From an uncultured Bacilli bacterium (lineage in GTDB: Bacteria; Bacillota_I; Bacilli_A; RF39; UBA660): DNA of 5,429 bases. The stretch is from contig CANQEF010000079.1 in NCBI GenBank assembly GCA_947594675.1, positions 1 to 5,429 on the forward strand. The letters run 5' to 3'. A program made the position numbers and the translations under genes. Shown piece by piece: positions 1 through 5,429 of the stretch. How positions within the stretch are numbered: the first letter of the stretch is position 1; each line of letters opens with the position of its first letter. The notes beneath the pieces are model-generated. The model was given only the letters and a program-made list of their open reading frames with translations. It did no database searches and had not been told where the DNA came from.

Positions 1-82
1 CCTTGACTAAAGTTGATGAAAGACTAAATTTCTACTCTTTATTTTTAAACGCAATTTACTTTTTCATTTAACATTTTACACT

Positions 83-110
83 AAAGGAAAGTACATCTCT
101 TTCTTTTTTT
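83..110 (+). terminator. Possible weak intrinsic terminator of an upstream gene
   Basis: The arm at 83-91 (AAAGGAAAG) can pair with 99-107 (CTTTCTTTT, one G-U pair) across a 7-base loop, and Ts continue to 110. The stem has only two G-C pairs and a G-U pair, so it would be weak, and an AT-rich region can form such a hairpin by chance. It would make sense as the end of a gene lying upstream of the window. The T-tract is partly inside the stem, which weakens the call. Confidence 0.3.
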
Positions 111-117
111 CTTTAAA

Positions 118-133
118 TATAGTAAAATATAGT
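118..133 (+). promoter_or_regulatory. Candidate -10 region of the six-gene operon
   Basis: TATAGT occurs twice, at 118-123 and 128-133, inside a tandem 10-bp repeat (TATAGTAAAA then TATAGTAAAG). Either copy resembles a sigma-A -10 box and would place the transcript start just ahead of the ribosome binding site of the first gene. No good -35 box lies 16-18 bases upstream (95-100 reads ATCTCT), so the call rests on the -10 match and on the position before the operon. Confidence 0.25.
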
Positions 134-150
134 AAAGGTAGGTAACGCTT

Positions 151-423
151 GTGAATATTGATTTTATTAAAATAAATGAAATATATGGATCAGACATTTT
201 ATATTCTTGTCAAGATAATATCGATGAATTAATTACGAATATAACTACCCTTAATAACTATGGTTTTGATAACACTTATGAAGTAGTAGAAAGATATCCC
301 TTACTTTTCTTAAATGATTCAAAAGAATTCTCTACAAAATTAAACGATTTTATAATAAGCATTGGTTCAAATTATAAAGAAATTTTGGAAAATAATATGT
401 CTTTATGGGAGGAGTTACTATGA
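151..423 (+). CDS. Small mTERF-like helical protein
   Basis: Encodes 90 residues from a GTG start. GTG is chosen because the next in-frame Met is residue 83, and AAAGGTAGG lies at 134-142, a workable Shine-Dalgarno distance away. Residues 27-85 read like one to one-and-a-half mTERF motifs: a helix ending LNNYGF (34-39), then RYPLLFL (48-54) with the Pro-hydrophobic signature, then a helix KLNDFIISIG (63-72). mTERF motifs form helical repeats that bind nucleic acid in mitochondria and chloroplasts; that assignment here is by eye and unproven. There is no signal peptide or membrane segment, so it is probably cytosolic. Its stop overlaps the start of the next gene as ATGA, and that gene also ends in mTERF-like sequence, so the two products may act together. 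It could also be a piece split off an ancestral larger protein. Function unknown. Confidence 0.75.
   Translation: MNIDFIKINEIYGSDILYSCQDNIDELITNITTLNNYGFDNTYEVVERYPLLFLNDSKEFSTKLNDFIISIGSNYKEILENNMSLWEELL
407..414 (+). promoter_or_regulatory. Ribosome binding site fixing the solenoid gene start
   Basis: GGGAGGAG lies seven bases before the ATG at 420. It also overlaps the end of an in-frame upstream ATG at 405, which therefore cannot be the start it serves. The site is inside the 3' end of the preceding gene, typical of coupled termination and re-initiation at the ATGA overlap. Confidence 0.85.
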
Positions 424-2459
424 GTGAATATGATTTAACTGTTTTTCTAAATAAATATAAAATAAACTATAAAAATATAAAAAATAGTAGCAAAAGTATT
501 CTCCTTTCTAAAGATACTAATAATATGAAAGAAATATTAGACTTTTTAATTACTAATAAAAATATAAATCCTAAATACATTGAAAAATGTCCTAGTATTT
601 TGTATGGTAACATAAACAATATTAAGAATAATTATACTTTCCTAGAAAATGAAAATAATTTCTATTTGTCTAATATTAATAATTGTCTTCATATATTGAA
701 TACTGATAATACTAGATTAATTGATACCTATAATTATATTTTAAAAAAATATGGGGCAGACATAATTAATAAAGCAACTTACTCCTTAGCTATTCCAAAA
801 GAAAAAATAATTAACATTGAAAAATCATTTGGAAATATATTAAACACACAATGTATTTTAAGTGCTGCCTCTAGTGACTATGATTTTGATGACATTACTA
901 AAACAATTAACATTTGTCTAAATAATAACGTAAAAATATATCCTTCTGTATTTTTAAAATCATCAAGCAAAGTATTAGACATTATAAAGACATGTAAAGA
1001 AGAAAACATTATGATTACCGGAAGTACTTTTCATAAACAAGCCTCTGATATTTCTGATTTAATAAAAATATGTAAAGAAAAAAGAGTAAACCTATCTAAT
1101 AGTATGTTTTCTAGTAGCAATGAAGAAATTTCTAAAATAATAGATATTTGTAAAAAAGAAAATATTTCATGCGACGGATTAGTTTATAGTCATTCTAGTA
1201 AAAATATTCAAGATATTATAGATTATTGTAAACTAAAAAAAATCAGACTTAAAAAAAGTTTTTTTCATGCCTCATATGATGATTTTAAAGATATAGTTGA
1301 ATATTGTAAAGAAAAAGACTTACCTCTTTTAGAAAGTATGTTTTTAAGGGATAAAAGTGAAATTATTACTATAATTGACTTTTTTACCAACAAAATGCCC
1401 ATCTGTAAAAGCCTATTTTTAAGAGCACCAGACGAGACAATATCCATATACAAATTACTAAAAGATAAAAATCCTGAAAAATTGAAAGTTGCATTTAACA
1501 AATCACCTAATGAAGTAAAAGCTATAATAAATATATGTAAATTAAATAATCTACCTCTTTCATCTAATATGTTACTTAGATCTTCTGAGGAAGTAGAACA
1601 AATAATTAATATTTGTATTGATAACAATATTCATCCTATTACTGGCAGTTATTTTCAACAAGAACCATTAGAATTTAAAAAAATCGTAGATTATTGCGCT
1701 AATCAAAATATAAAATTAGTTTCCGATATGCTTTTTAGGACTAAAGATGAAATAGTTGATATTAGAAAATGTTGTCAAGAAAAAAATGAAACTGTAATTA
1801 ACAATATGTATAAAAGAACACTAAATGAAGTTAACGATATTATTGATTACTGCCATAAAAATTCCTATGAAATAAAAGCAAATTTATTTAGAAAACCCCC
1901 TAAAAATATAAAAACTATTATTGTAACTTGTAATAATTTGAAATTACCTATTACTAGTACAGTTTTTAAACGTACTCCCGATGAAATAGTTGATATTACA
2001 GCTGTTTTCTTAAAATATTTAAAAAAGTTACCTTTGAGTAATGCTTTTAACAAAAAGCCTTTAGAAGTGGAAAATATTATAAAACTATGTCTTAATAATA
2101 ATATTGAAATTACAGGAAGTATCTTTCAAAAAAAGTCTAAAAGTATAAATGATACAATTACCTTTATAAAAGAAAACTATAATGAATCCTACTTAAAGAC
2201 CTTAATTGTAATTAAAGATAAAGCTTATTTAGAAAAAGTTTTTCCCTTTTTAGATAGTTTAAAAGTATTACCCGTAGTTATAAATAGTCCCAGTATTTTA
2301 ACACTAACCTTAGATGAAATAAAAGACCGAGTAAATTATATTAAAAGTATAAATGAAGAATTAGTAATAAATAATTGTTTTAATCCCATCTTTAGCTTGT
2401 CAAGAAAAAAATACCTTTTAAGAAAAGAAAATCAAGATACAAATACAAGGAGAATTTAA
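420..2459 (+). CDS. Solenoid protein of 26-residue repeats with mTERF-like ends
   Basis: Encodes 679 residues from ATG 420. An in-frame ATG at 405 is rejected because the strong GGAGG at 408-412 serves 420. Three parts are visible. Residues 1-151 hold degenerate mTERF-like helices, for example KCPSILYGNINNIKN at 56-70. Residues 152-568 hold 16 tandem units of about 26 residues with consensus F-x-K/R-S-x-x-E-I-x-x-I-I-x-x-C-K-x-x-N-I-x-L-x-x-S-M. Residues 569-679 return to mTERF-like sequence (SPSILTLTLDEIKDRV at 623-638; NPIFSLSRKKYLLR at 655-668). There is no signal peptide, membrane helix or recognisable catalytic motif, and Lys, Asn and Ile dominate. A cytosolic scaffold or nucleic-acid-binding role is inferred from the family resemblance and the basic residue in most repeats. 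An alpha/beta horseshoe resembling leucine-rich repeats is an alternative fold. Coupled to both neighbours by overlaps of 4 and 1 nt. I do not recognise a named family for the 26-residue unit. Confidence 0.85.
   Translation: MSEYDLTVFLNKYKINYKNIKNSSKSILLSKDTNNMKEILDFLITNKNINPKYIEKCPSILYGNINNIKNNYTFLENENNFYLSNINNCLHILNTDNTRLIDTYNYILKKYGADIINKATYSLAIPKEKIINIEKSFGNILNTQCILSAASSDYDFDDITKTINICLNNNVKIYPSVFLKSSSKVLDIIKTCKEENIMITGSTFHKQASDISDLIKICKEKRVNLSNSMFSSSNEEISKIIDICKKENISCDGLVYSHSSKNIQDIIDYCKLKKIRLKKSFFHASYDDFKDIVEYCKEKDLPLLESMFLRDKSEIITIIDFFTNKMPICKSLFLRAPDETISIYKLLKDKNPEKLKVAFNKSPNEVKAIINICKLNNLPLSSNMLLRSSEEVEQIINICIDNNIHPITGSYFQQEPLEFKKIVDYCANQNIKLVSDMLFRTKDEIVDIRKCCQEKNETVINNMYKRTLNEVNDIIDYCHKNSYEIKANLFRKPPKNIKTIIVTCNNLKLPITSTVFKRTPDEIVDITAVFLKYLKKLPLSNAFNKKPLEVENIIKLCLNNNIEITGSIFQKKSKSINDTITFIKENYNESYLKTLIVIKDKAYLEKVFPFLDSLKVLPVVINSPSILTLTLDEIKDRVNYIKSINEELVINNCFNPIFSLSRKKYLLRKENQDTNTRRI
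873..2123 (+). repeat. Sixteen tandem 26-residue (78-nt) coding repeats
   Basis: The units begin at residues 152, 178, 204, 230, 256, 282, 308, 333, 359, 385, 412, 438, 464, 490, 516 and 543 of the solenoid protein. Only three units deviate from 26 residues (one of 25, two of 27). The first position is an aromatic or Leu in all units but the first. Position 15 is Cys in 13 of 16; the exceptions are the units at 308, 333 and 516, with Phe, Leu and Phe. DNA similarity between units is low, so the array is old, but 19 identical bases recur exactly 234 nt (three units) apart at 1746-1764 and 1980-1998. A degenerate further unit may follow at residues 569-594. Confidence 0.85.
2447..2452 (+). promoter_or_regulatory. 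Ribosome binding site of the thioredoxin-like gene
   Basis: AAGGAG lies six bases before the ATG at 2459, inside the last codons of the solenoid gene. The stop and start share one base (TAATG), so the two genes are very likely translated from the same message. Confidence 0.8.
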
Positions 2460-2887
2460 TGAAAGATCCAGAATTTATACAGATGAAAAAACGCTTTTTC
2501 TTAGCCCTTTTAATTACTTTAATCTTCATATTACCTGTAATATTACTCATCTTTAATAAATTTGCTTATTTTAAGTCAGATATTTTAAAAAAAGTTGAGT
2601 CTGGAAATAATTTAGTAATATTTTTATCTGATAATAGTTGCAAAAAATGTAATGAAATGGAAAATATCTTAAAAGAGAATAATGTTTCTTATTTTACTCT
2701 TAATAAAGATAATTCTGAAGATTTTGAAAAAATTATGTTAAAAATAGAATTATCTAGTAAATTTGCTATTAGTCCGGGTATAATATATGTTGTTGATGGA
2801 AAAGCCTATGCTAATTTAGTAGATATAAAAAATTCTAAAGATTTAGTTACTTTTATAGAAAATCATCAATTAATCAATTCAAAATAG
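2459..2887 (+). CDS. Membrane-anchored thioredoxin-like protein with CKKC motif
   Basis: Encodes 142 residues. A short basic N-terminus (KKR at 10-12) precedes one hydrophobic segment at about 13-33. By the positive-inside rule this puts the C-terminal domain outside the membrane, and with no lipobox it looks like an uncleaved anchor. The domain from about 50 to 140 follows a thioredoxin-like order: strand NLVIFLSDNS (51-60), C-K-K-C at 61-64 starting a helix, strand SYFTLNK (77-83), a likely cis-Pro at 106 in AISPGIIYVVDG, and a final helix (126-136). Family members reduce, oxidise or isomerise disulfides, or accept electrons from a membrane partner such as CcdA; no such partner is in the window. 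CKKC is not the classical CGPC, so its redox role cannot be read directly. A gap of 17 nt leads to the reductase gene. Confidence 0.8.
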   Translation: MKDPEFIQMKKRFFLALLITLIFILPVILLIFNKFAYFKSDILKKVESGNNLVIFLSDNSCKKCNEMENILKENNVSYFTLNKDNSEDFEKIMLKIELSSKFAISPGIIYVVDGKAYANLVDIKNSKDLVTFIENHQLINSK

Positions 2888-2904
2888 TTAAAGGTTGTGA
2901 GTAA

Positions 2905-3645
2905 ATGGCTAAAGTTGTTTTGGTAACTGGTTCCAATAGAGGAATTGGTAAAAGTTGTATTATTGAATTTGCTAAAGCTGGTTTAAATGTTGTTATTAAT
3001 TATTGTCATCATGAAAAAGAGGCCTTAGAATTAGAAAAATATATAAAAGATAATTTTGATGTTCACACTTTAGTTGTAAAATGTGATGTTTCCAAAGAAG
3101 AAGAAGTAGAAAATATGTTCTCTGAGATACTTGATACTTTTGGTGGTTTAGATATTTTAGTTAATAATGCCGCAGTCAGTCGTGATAGTTTACTAGTTGA
3201 CAAACCAGTTAGAGATTTTAAAAGAGTATTAGATGTCAATTTAATTGGTACTTTTCTTTGTAGTAAGTATGCCTATAAAATAATGAAAGAAAACAAATCT
3301 GGCAAAATAATAAATATTTCTTCAACAAATGCCTTAAATAGCTATTATCCTGAAAGCTGTGATTATGATGCATCTAAGGCTGGAGTTATTTCATTAACAC
3401 ATAACTTAGCTTTGGAATTTGCTCCTTTTATTAGCGTAAATTGCATATGCCCTGGATGGGTAAAAACTGATATGAATAAAAACCTTACTTATGAACAAAT
3501 CAATGAAGAAAAGAAAAAAATTCTTTTAAACAGATTTGCTGAAGTAGAAGAAATAAGTAAAGTTGTCCTTTTTCTAGCGAGTTCTAAAGCTAGTTATATA
3601 AATGATTCAATTATTAAAGTTGATGGAGGCAGATATAATGGATAG
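2905..3645 (+). CDS. SDR family oxidoreductase, FabG-like
   Basis: Encodes 246 residues, the usual length of FabG-type short-chain dehydrogenases. The Rossmann dinucleotide motif TGSNRGIG is at 8-15, the adenine-pocket Asp at 61 (KCDV), NNAA at 87-90, and the catalytic set Asn112, Ser140, Tyr154 and Lys158 (YDASK) is complete. PGWVKTDM (183-190) and the C-terminal VDGG (239-242) are also typical. The enzyme should be an active cytosolic NAD(P)(H)-dependent oxidoreductase. 3-oxoacyl-ACP reductase is the nearest familiar activity, but no acyl carrier protein or other fab gene is nearby, and SDR substrates cannot be read from these motifs. It sits beside a PLP enzyme rather than fatty acid genes, so a different carbonyl or alcohol substrate is plausible. 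AAAGG at 2890-2894 is the ribosome binding site. Its last codons overlap the next gene by 8 nt. Confidence 0.92.
   Translation: MAKVVLVTGSNRGIGKSCIIEFAKAGLNVVINYCHHEKEALELEKYIKDNFDVHTLVVKCDVSKEEEVENMFSEILDTFGGLDILVNNAAVSRDSLLVDKPVRDFKRVLDVNLIGTFLCSKYAYKIMKENKSGKIINISSTNALNSYYPESCDYDASKAGVISLTHNLALEFAPFISVNCICPGWVKTDMNKNLTYEQINEEKKKILLNRFAEVEEISKVVLFLASSKASYINDSIIKVDGGRYNG
3625..3629 (+). promoter_or_regulatory. Ribosome binding site inside the reductase C-terminus
   Basis: GGAGG lies eight bases before the ATG at 3638. The same bases encode the near-invariant Gly-Gly at the reductase C-terminus. This selects 3638 over an in-frame ATG at 3602, which would extend the protein by 12 residues but has no comparable site ahead of it. 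Confidence 0.8.
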
Positions 3646-4084
3646 AGGCGTTGTAATAGTTAATTCAAATGGTGAAGTATTTAGTAAAGAAATGTCTAAT
3701 GATAATGATAATCATTGCAATTACATAAGAAAATATTTAAAAGAAAATAACTACTCCATAGAGAATTTAGATTCTTTAGCTACTTACCATTTATATGTCT
3801 TATGTGCAAAATTAAACTTAATTGCTCTACAAATAGATACGATTACTGTAATTTATTTACCTAAAAGTTTAAGTAAAGAACAATTTAATTGGTATCTAGA
3901 AAATAGAAAAAATATTAAAAAAATTTCTAATCTTTCAATTGTTGATATTGATGAAGACGAGCAATTAATGTTATATGATAGAGTTACCTTAGATGGAGAT
4001 AATCCTTATAAGAAATTTAAAGATTTAATGGAAGAAAAGAAAGTTTATGACGTAAAGGAAGAAGAACATGGAAGAAGTAAGTAA
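3638..4084 (+). CDS. Unrecognised 148-residue cytosolic protein
   Basis: I do not recognise this protein. It opens with a strand-like stretch (GVVIVNSNGEVF, 4-15), then a polar Asn/Asp/His segment (21-28), a helical region (28-64) with HLYVLCAKLNLIALQ at 51-65, a strand ITVIYLP (69-75), an amphipathic helix SKEQFNWYLENRKNI (79-93), another short strand (NLSIVDID, 98-105), and a charged tail rich in Glu and Lys. This suggests a small alpha/beta domain without signal peptide, membrane segment or zinc motif. The start at 3638 is set by GGAGG at 3625-3629. It overlaps the upstream reductase by 8 nt and the downstream PLP enzyme by 17 nt. Such tight packing between two enzymes suggests a shared pathway or complex, but no function can be assigned from sequence. 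Confidence 0.85.
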   Translation: MDRGVVIVNSNGEVFSKEMSNDNDNHCNYIRKYLKENNYSIENLDSLATYHLYVLCAKLNLIALQIDTITVIYLPKSLSKEQFNWYLENRKNIKKISNLSIVDIDEDEQLMLYDRVTLDGDNPYKKFKDLMEEKKVYDVKEEEHGRSK

Positions 4085-5303
4085 ATTAATTAATATTAGT
4101 GAAAAAAAATGCCTTGATGAATTTAATAAAATAGACGATATTTGTTTTTATAATAGTAAAAAGGTTCTTAATAGTTTTAGAAAAAATAATGTTACAGAAA
4201 GTGCTTTTATTGAAACGACAGGCTATGGCTATAATGATTTAGGTAGAGAAATTATTGAAAATATTTACAAAGATATTTTTAAAGCAGAAGATGCTTTAGT
4301 TAGAAATCAATTTATTTCCGGTAGTCATGCCTTAAATGTATGCTTTTTTGCATTATTAAGACCAAATAATTTATTACTAAGTATAACAGGAAAACCATAT
4401 GATACTCTAGATGAAGTTATTGGTTTCAAAGAAAATAAAAGTTCTTTAAAAAGCTTTGGAGTCAATTATGATCAAATAGATTTAAAAGATGATGATTTTG
4501 ATTATGAAAAAATTAAAGAATATATTTCTAACAATAAAGTAAAAGTAATTGAAATACAACGCAGTAAAGGATATTCTACAAGAAAAAGTTTATCTTTAGA
4601 AAAATTAGATAAAGTTATTAAACTAATTAAGAGCCTTGATAAAGATATTATAGTTATGGTTGATAATTGTTATTGTGAATTTGTCACAACAAAAGAACCT
4701 ACTGAAGTTAATGCAGATATTGTAGTTGGTTCCTTAATTAAAAATTTAGGTGGTGGTATTACTTCTAATGGGGCTTATATAGTTGGTCGTCATGATTTAG
4801 TTGAATTATGTGCTGAAAGATTAACTTTACCAGGAGAAGGCAGAGAAGTAGGACCATCATTAGGTGCAAATAAGCAAATTCTTCAAGGTTTATATTTTGC
4901 TCCATCTGTAGTAGCTGCTGCCTTAAAAACTGCTATTTTGACTTCAAAAGTAATGGAAGAGTTGGGATACGAAGTAGAACCAAAGTATAATGAAGAACGA
5001 GTAGATATAGTCCAAAATATTATATTTAATGATCCTAATAAATTAATAGAATTTACAAGAGGAATACAAAATGGTTCAGCGATTGATTCAAATGCCTTAG
5101 TAGAACCATCTGATATGCCTGGTTATGATGATAAAATTATAATGGCAAGTGGTTCATTTACTCAAGGATCATCTATAGAATTATCTTGTGATGGTCCATT
5201 GAGAAAACCTTTTATTGCCTATATGCAAGGTTCCTTAACTTATCCCTATGGAAAATTAGGATTAGAAGTTGCTTTAGAAAGATTATTAAAAAAAGAAATT
5301 TAA
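4068..5303 (+). CDS. ynbB: Methionine gamma-lyase family PLP enzyme (YnbB-like)
   Basis: Encodes 411 residues, the length expected for the methionine gamma-lyase/aluminum resistance family (PF06838; B. subtilis YnbB), a fold type I PLP group. Visible marks are TTGYGYNDLGR (50-60), the phosphate-binding region SGSHA (84-88), SITGKPYDTLDEVIG (105-119), the pyridine-nitrogen Asp199 in VDNCYCEF, and the Schiff-base Lys225 in GSLIKNLGGG (221-230). The C-terminal domain carries PGEGREVGPS (255-264) and ends normally, so the gene is intact. The expected chemistry is C-S lyase-type elimination on a sulfur amino acid, but family members are poorly characterised and the aluminum link is historical. AAAGGAAG at 4054-4061 precedes the ATG. 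The start fits family length and overlaps the previous gene by 17 nt. Gly-to-Cys at 203 and Pro-to-Leu at 227 are possible departures from the usual motifs as I remember them. Confidence 0.92.
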   Translation: MEEVSKLINISEKKCLDEFNKIDDICFYNSKKVLNSFRKNNVTESAFIETTGYGYNDLGREIIENIYKDIFKAEDALVRNQFISGSHALNVCFFALLRPNNLLLSITGKPYDTLDEVIGFKENKSSLKSFGVNYDQIDLKDDDFDYEKIKEYISNNKVKVIEIQRSKGYSTRKSLSLEKLDKVIKLIKSLDKDIIVMVDNCYCEFVTTKEPTEVNADIVVGSLIKNLGGGITSNGAYIVGRHDLVELCAERLTLPGEGREVGPSLGANKQILQGLYFAPSVVAAALKTAILTSKVMEELGYEVEPKYNEERVDIVQNIIFNDPNKLIEFTRGIQNGSAIDSNALVEPSDMPGYDDKIIMASGSFTQGSSIELSCDGPLRKPFIAYMQGSLTYPYGKLGLEVALERLLKKEI

Positions 5304-5305
5304 AT

Positions 5306-5335
5306 AAAATTGTGGAAAAATCCTACAATTTTTTT
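5306..5335 (+). terminator. Rho-independent terminator of the operon
   Basis: The arm AAAATTGTGGA at 5306-5316 pairs with TCC at 5321-5323 and ACAATTTT at 5325-5332, leaving a single bulged T at 5324 and an AAAA loop, with Ts running on to 5335. It starts three bases after the stop codon of the PLP enzyme gene and is the only convincing intrinsic terminator after the first gene, so all six genes probably end here. Confidence 0.88.
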
Positions 5336-5429
5336 GTTGACAAATTATGACGGGGGGGGAGGCTGTCCGAGAATGAAATGAAAACAGAAAAAATATGATA
5401 AAATTTTGTAATTTTTGCCCAAAATAGTC
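5336..5429. other. Non-coding tail with G8 run
   Basis: No open reading frame of useful length is seen. A perfect -35-like TTGACA (5337-5342) abuts the terminator, but no -10 box lies 16-18 bases later. Instead there is a run of eight G at 5352-5359 followed by AGGCTGTCCGAG. A good -10-like TATGAT is at 5394-5399 without a clear -35. ATG at 5378 opens only six codons before TGA. This may be the leader of a gene beyond the window. Confidence 0.4.

Noticed and set aside
3..31. TTGACT as the -35 of an operon promoter
   Set aside because: The position 17 bases downstream reads AAATTT, not a -10 box, and it is more than 100 bases from the first start codon.
405..419. Upstream in-frame ATG for the solenoid gene
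   Set aside because: The strong GGAGG sits between it and ATG 420, so it would be coding rather than upstream; 420 also gives the typical ATGA coupling.
421..438. TGA read as Trp, fusing the first gene onward (Mycoplasma code)
   Set aside because: Read-through meets TAA at 436-438 after five codons and does not join the next gene; all Trp codons seen are TGG.
1265..1627. 120-codon open frame on the - strand
   Set aside because: It lies wholly inside the solenoid gene, antisense to its repeats, and is better explained as a shadow of that repetitive AT-rich coding sequence.
1865..2053. 62-codon open frame on the - strand
   Set aside because: Antisense shadow of the same repeat array; no sign of a real protein.
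873..2123. Periodic 78-nt pattern as a CRISPR array
   Set aside because: The period is in protein register, units are diverged at DNA level, and the frame is open throughout.
3602..3637. Upstream in-frame ATG for the unknown 148-residue protein
   Set aside because: No ribosome binding site of comparable quality precedes it; GGAGG at 3625-3629 is ideally spaced for 3638.
5403..5425. Inverted repeat ATTTTG/CAAAAT near the end
   Set aside because: Only six pairs, mostly A-T, with an 11-base loop and no T-tract; expected by chance here.

Overview
The window is very AT-rich and all convincing genes lie on the + strand. Ribosome binding sites are of the GGAGG type, intergenic spaces are tiny, and every Trp codon I read is TGG, with TGA apparently a stop, so genetic code 11 fits better than the Mycoplasma code. 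Together with a methionine gamma-lyase family (YnbB-type) protein, this suggests a low-GC Bacillota, perhaps one of the small-genome uncultured gut Bacilli. The lineage is inference; no rRNA or marker gene is present.

Layout: positions 1-150 are non-coding, with a weak terminator-like hairpin and an AT-rich promoter-like stretch carrying a tandem 10-bp repeat. Six genes then run head to tail from 151 to 5303: (1) a 90-residue helical protein resembling an mTERF motif fragment; (2) a 679-residue solenoid protein with about 16 tandem 26-residue repeats flanked by mTERF-like segments; (3) a membrane-anchored thioredoxin-like protein with a CKKC motif; (4) a FabG-like short-chain dehydrogenase/reductase; (5) a 148-residue protein I do not recognise; (6) a PLP-dependent methionine gamma-lyase family protein. 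Four of the five junctions overlap (by 4, 1, 8 and 17 nt) and the other gap is 17 nt, so this reads as one translationally coupled operon. A good intrinsic terminator follows at 5306-5335. The last ~95 bases are non-coding and contain a run of eight G that is odd in this background.

How the genes work together is not known. Genes 4 and 6 are cofactor-dependent metabolic enzymes (NAD(P)H and PLP), gene 3 looks like an extracytoplasmic thiol-disulfide protein, and genes 1 and 2 look like a nucleic-acid- or protein-binding solenoid pair. The part most worth attention is the gene 1-gene 2 pair. mTERF-like architecture is classically known from eukaryotic organelles, and the 26-residue unit has a Cys at the same position in 13 of 16 repeats and a Lys/Arg at another fixed position in 12 of 16.
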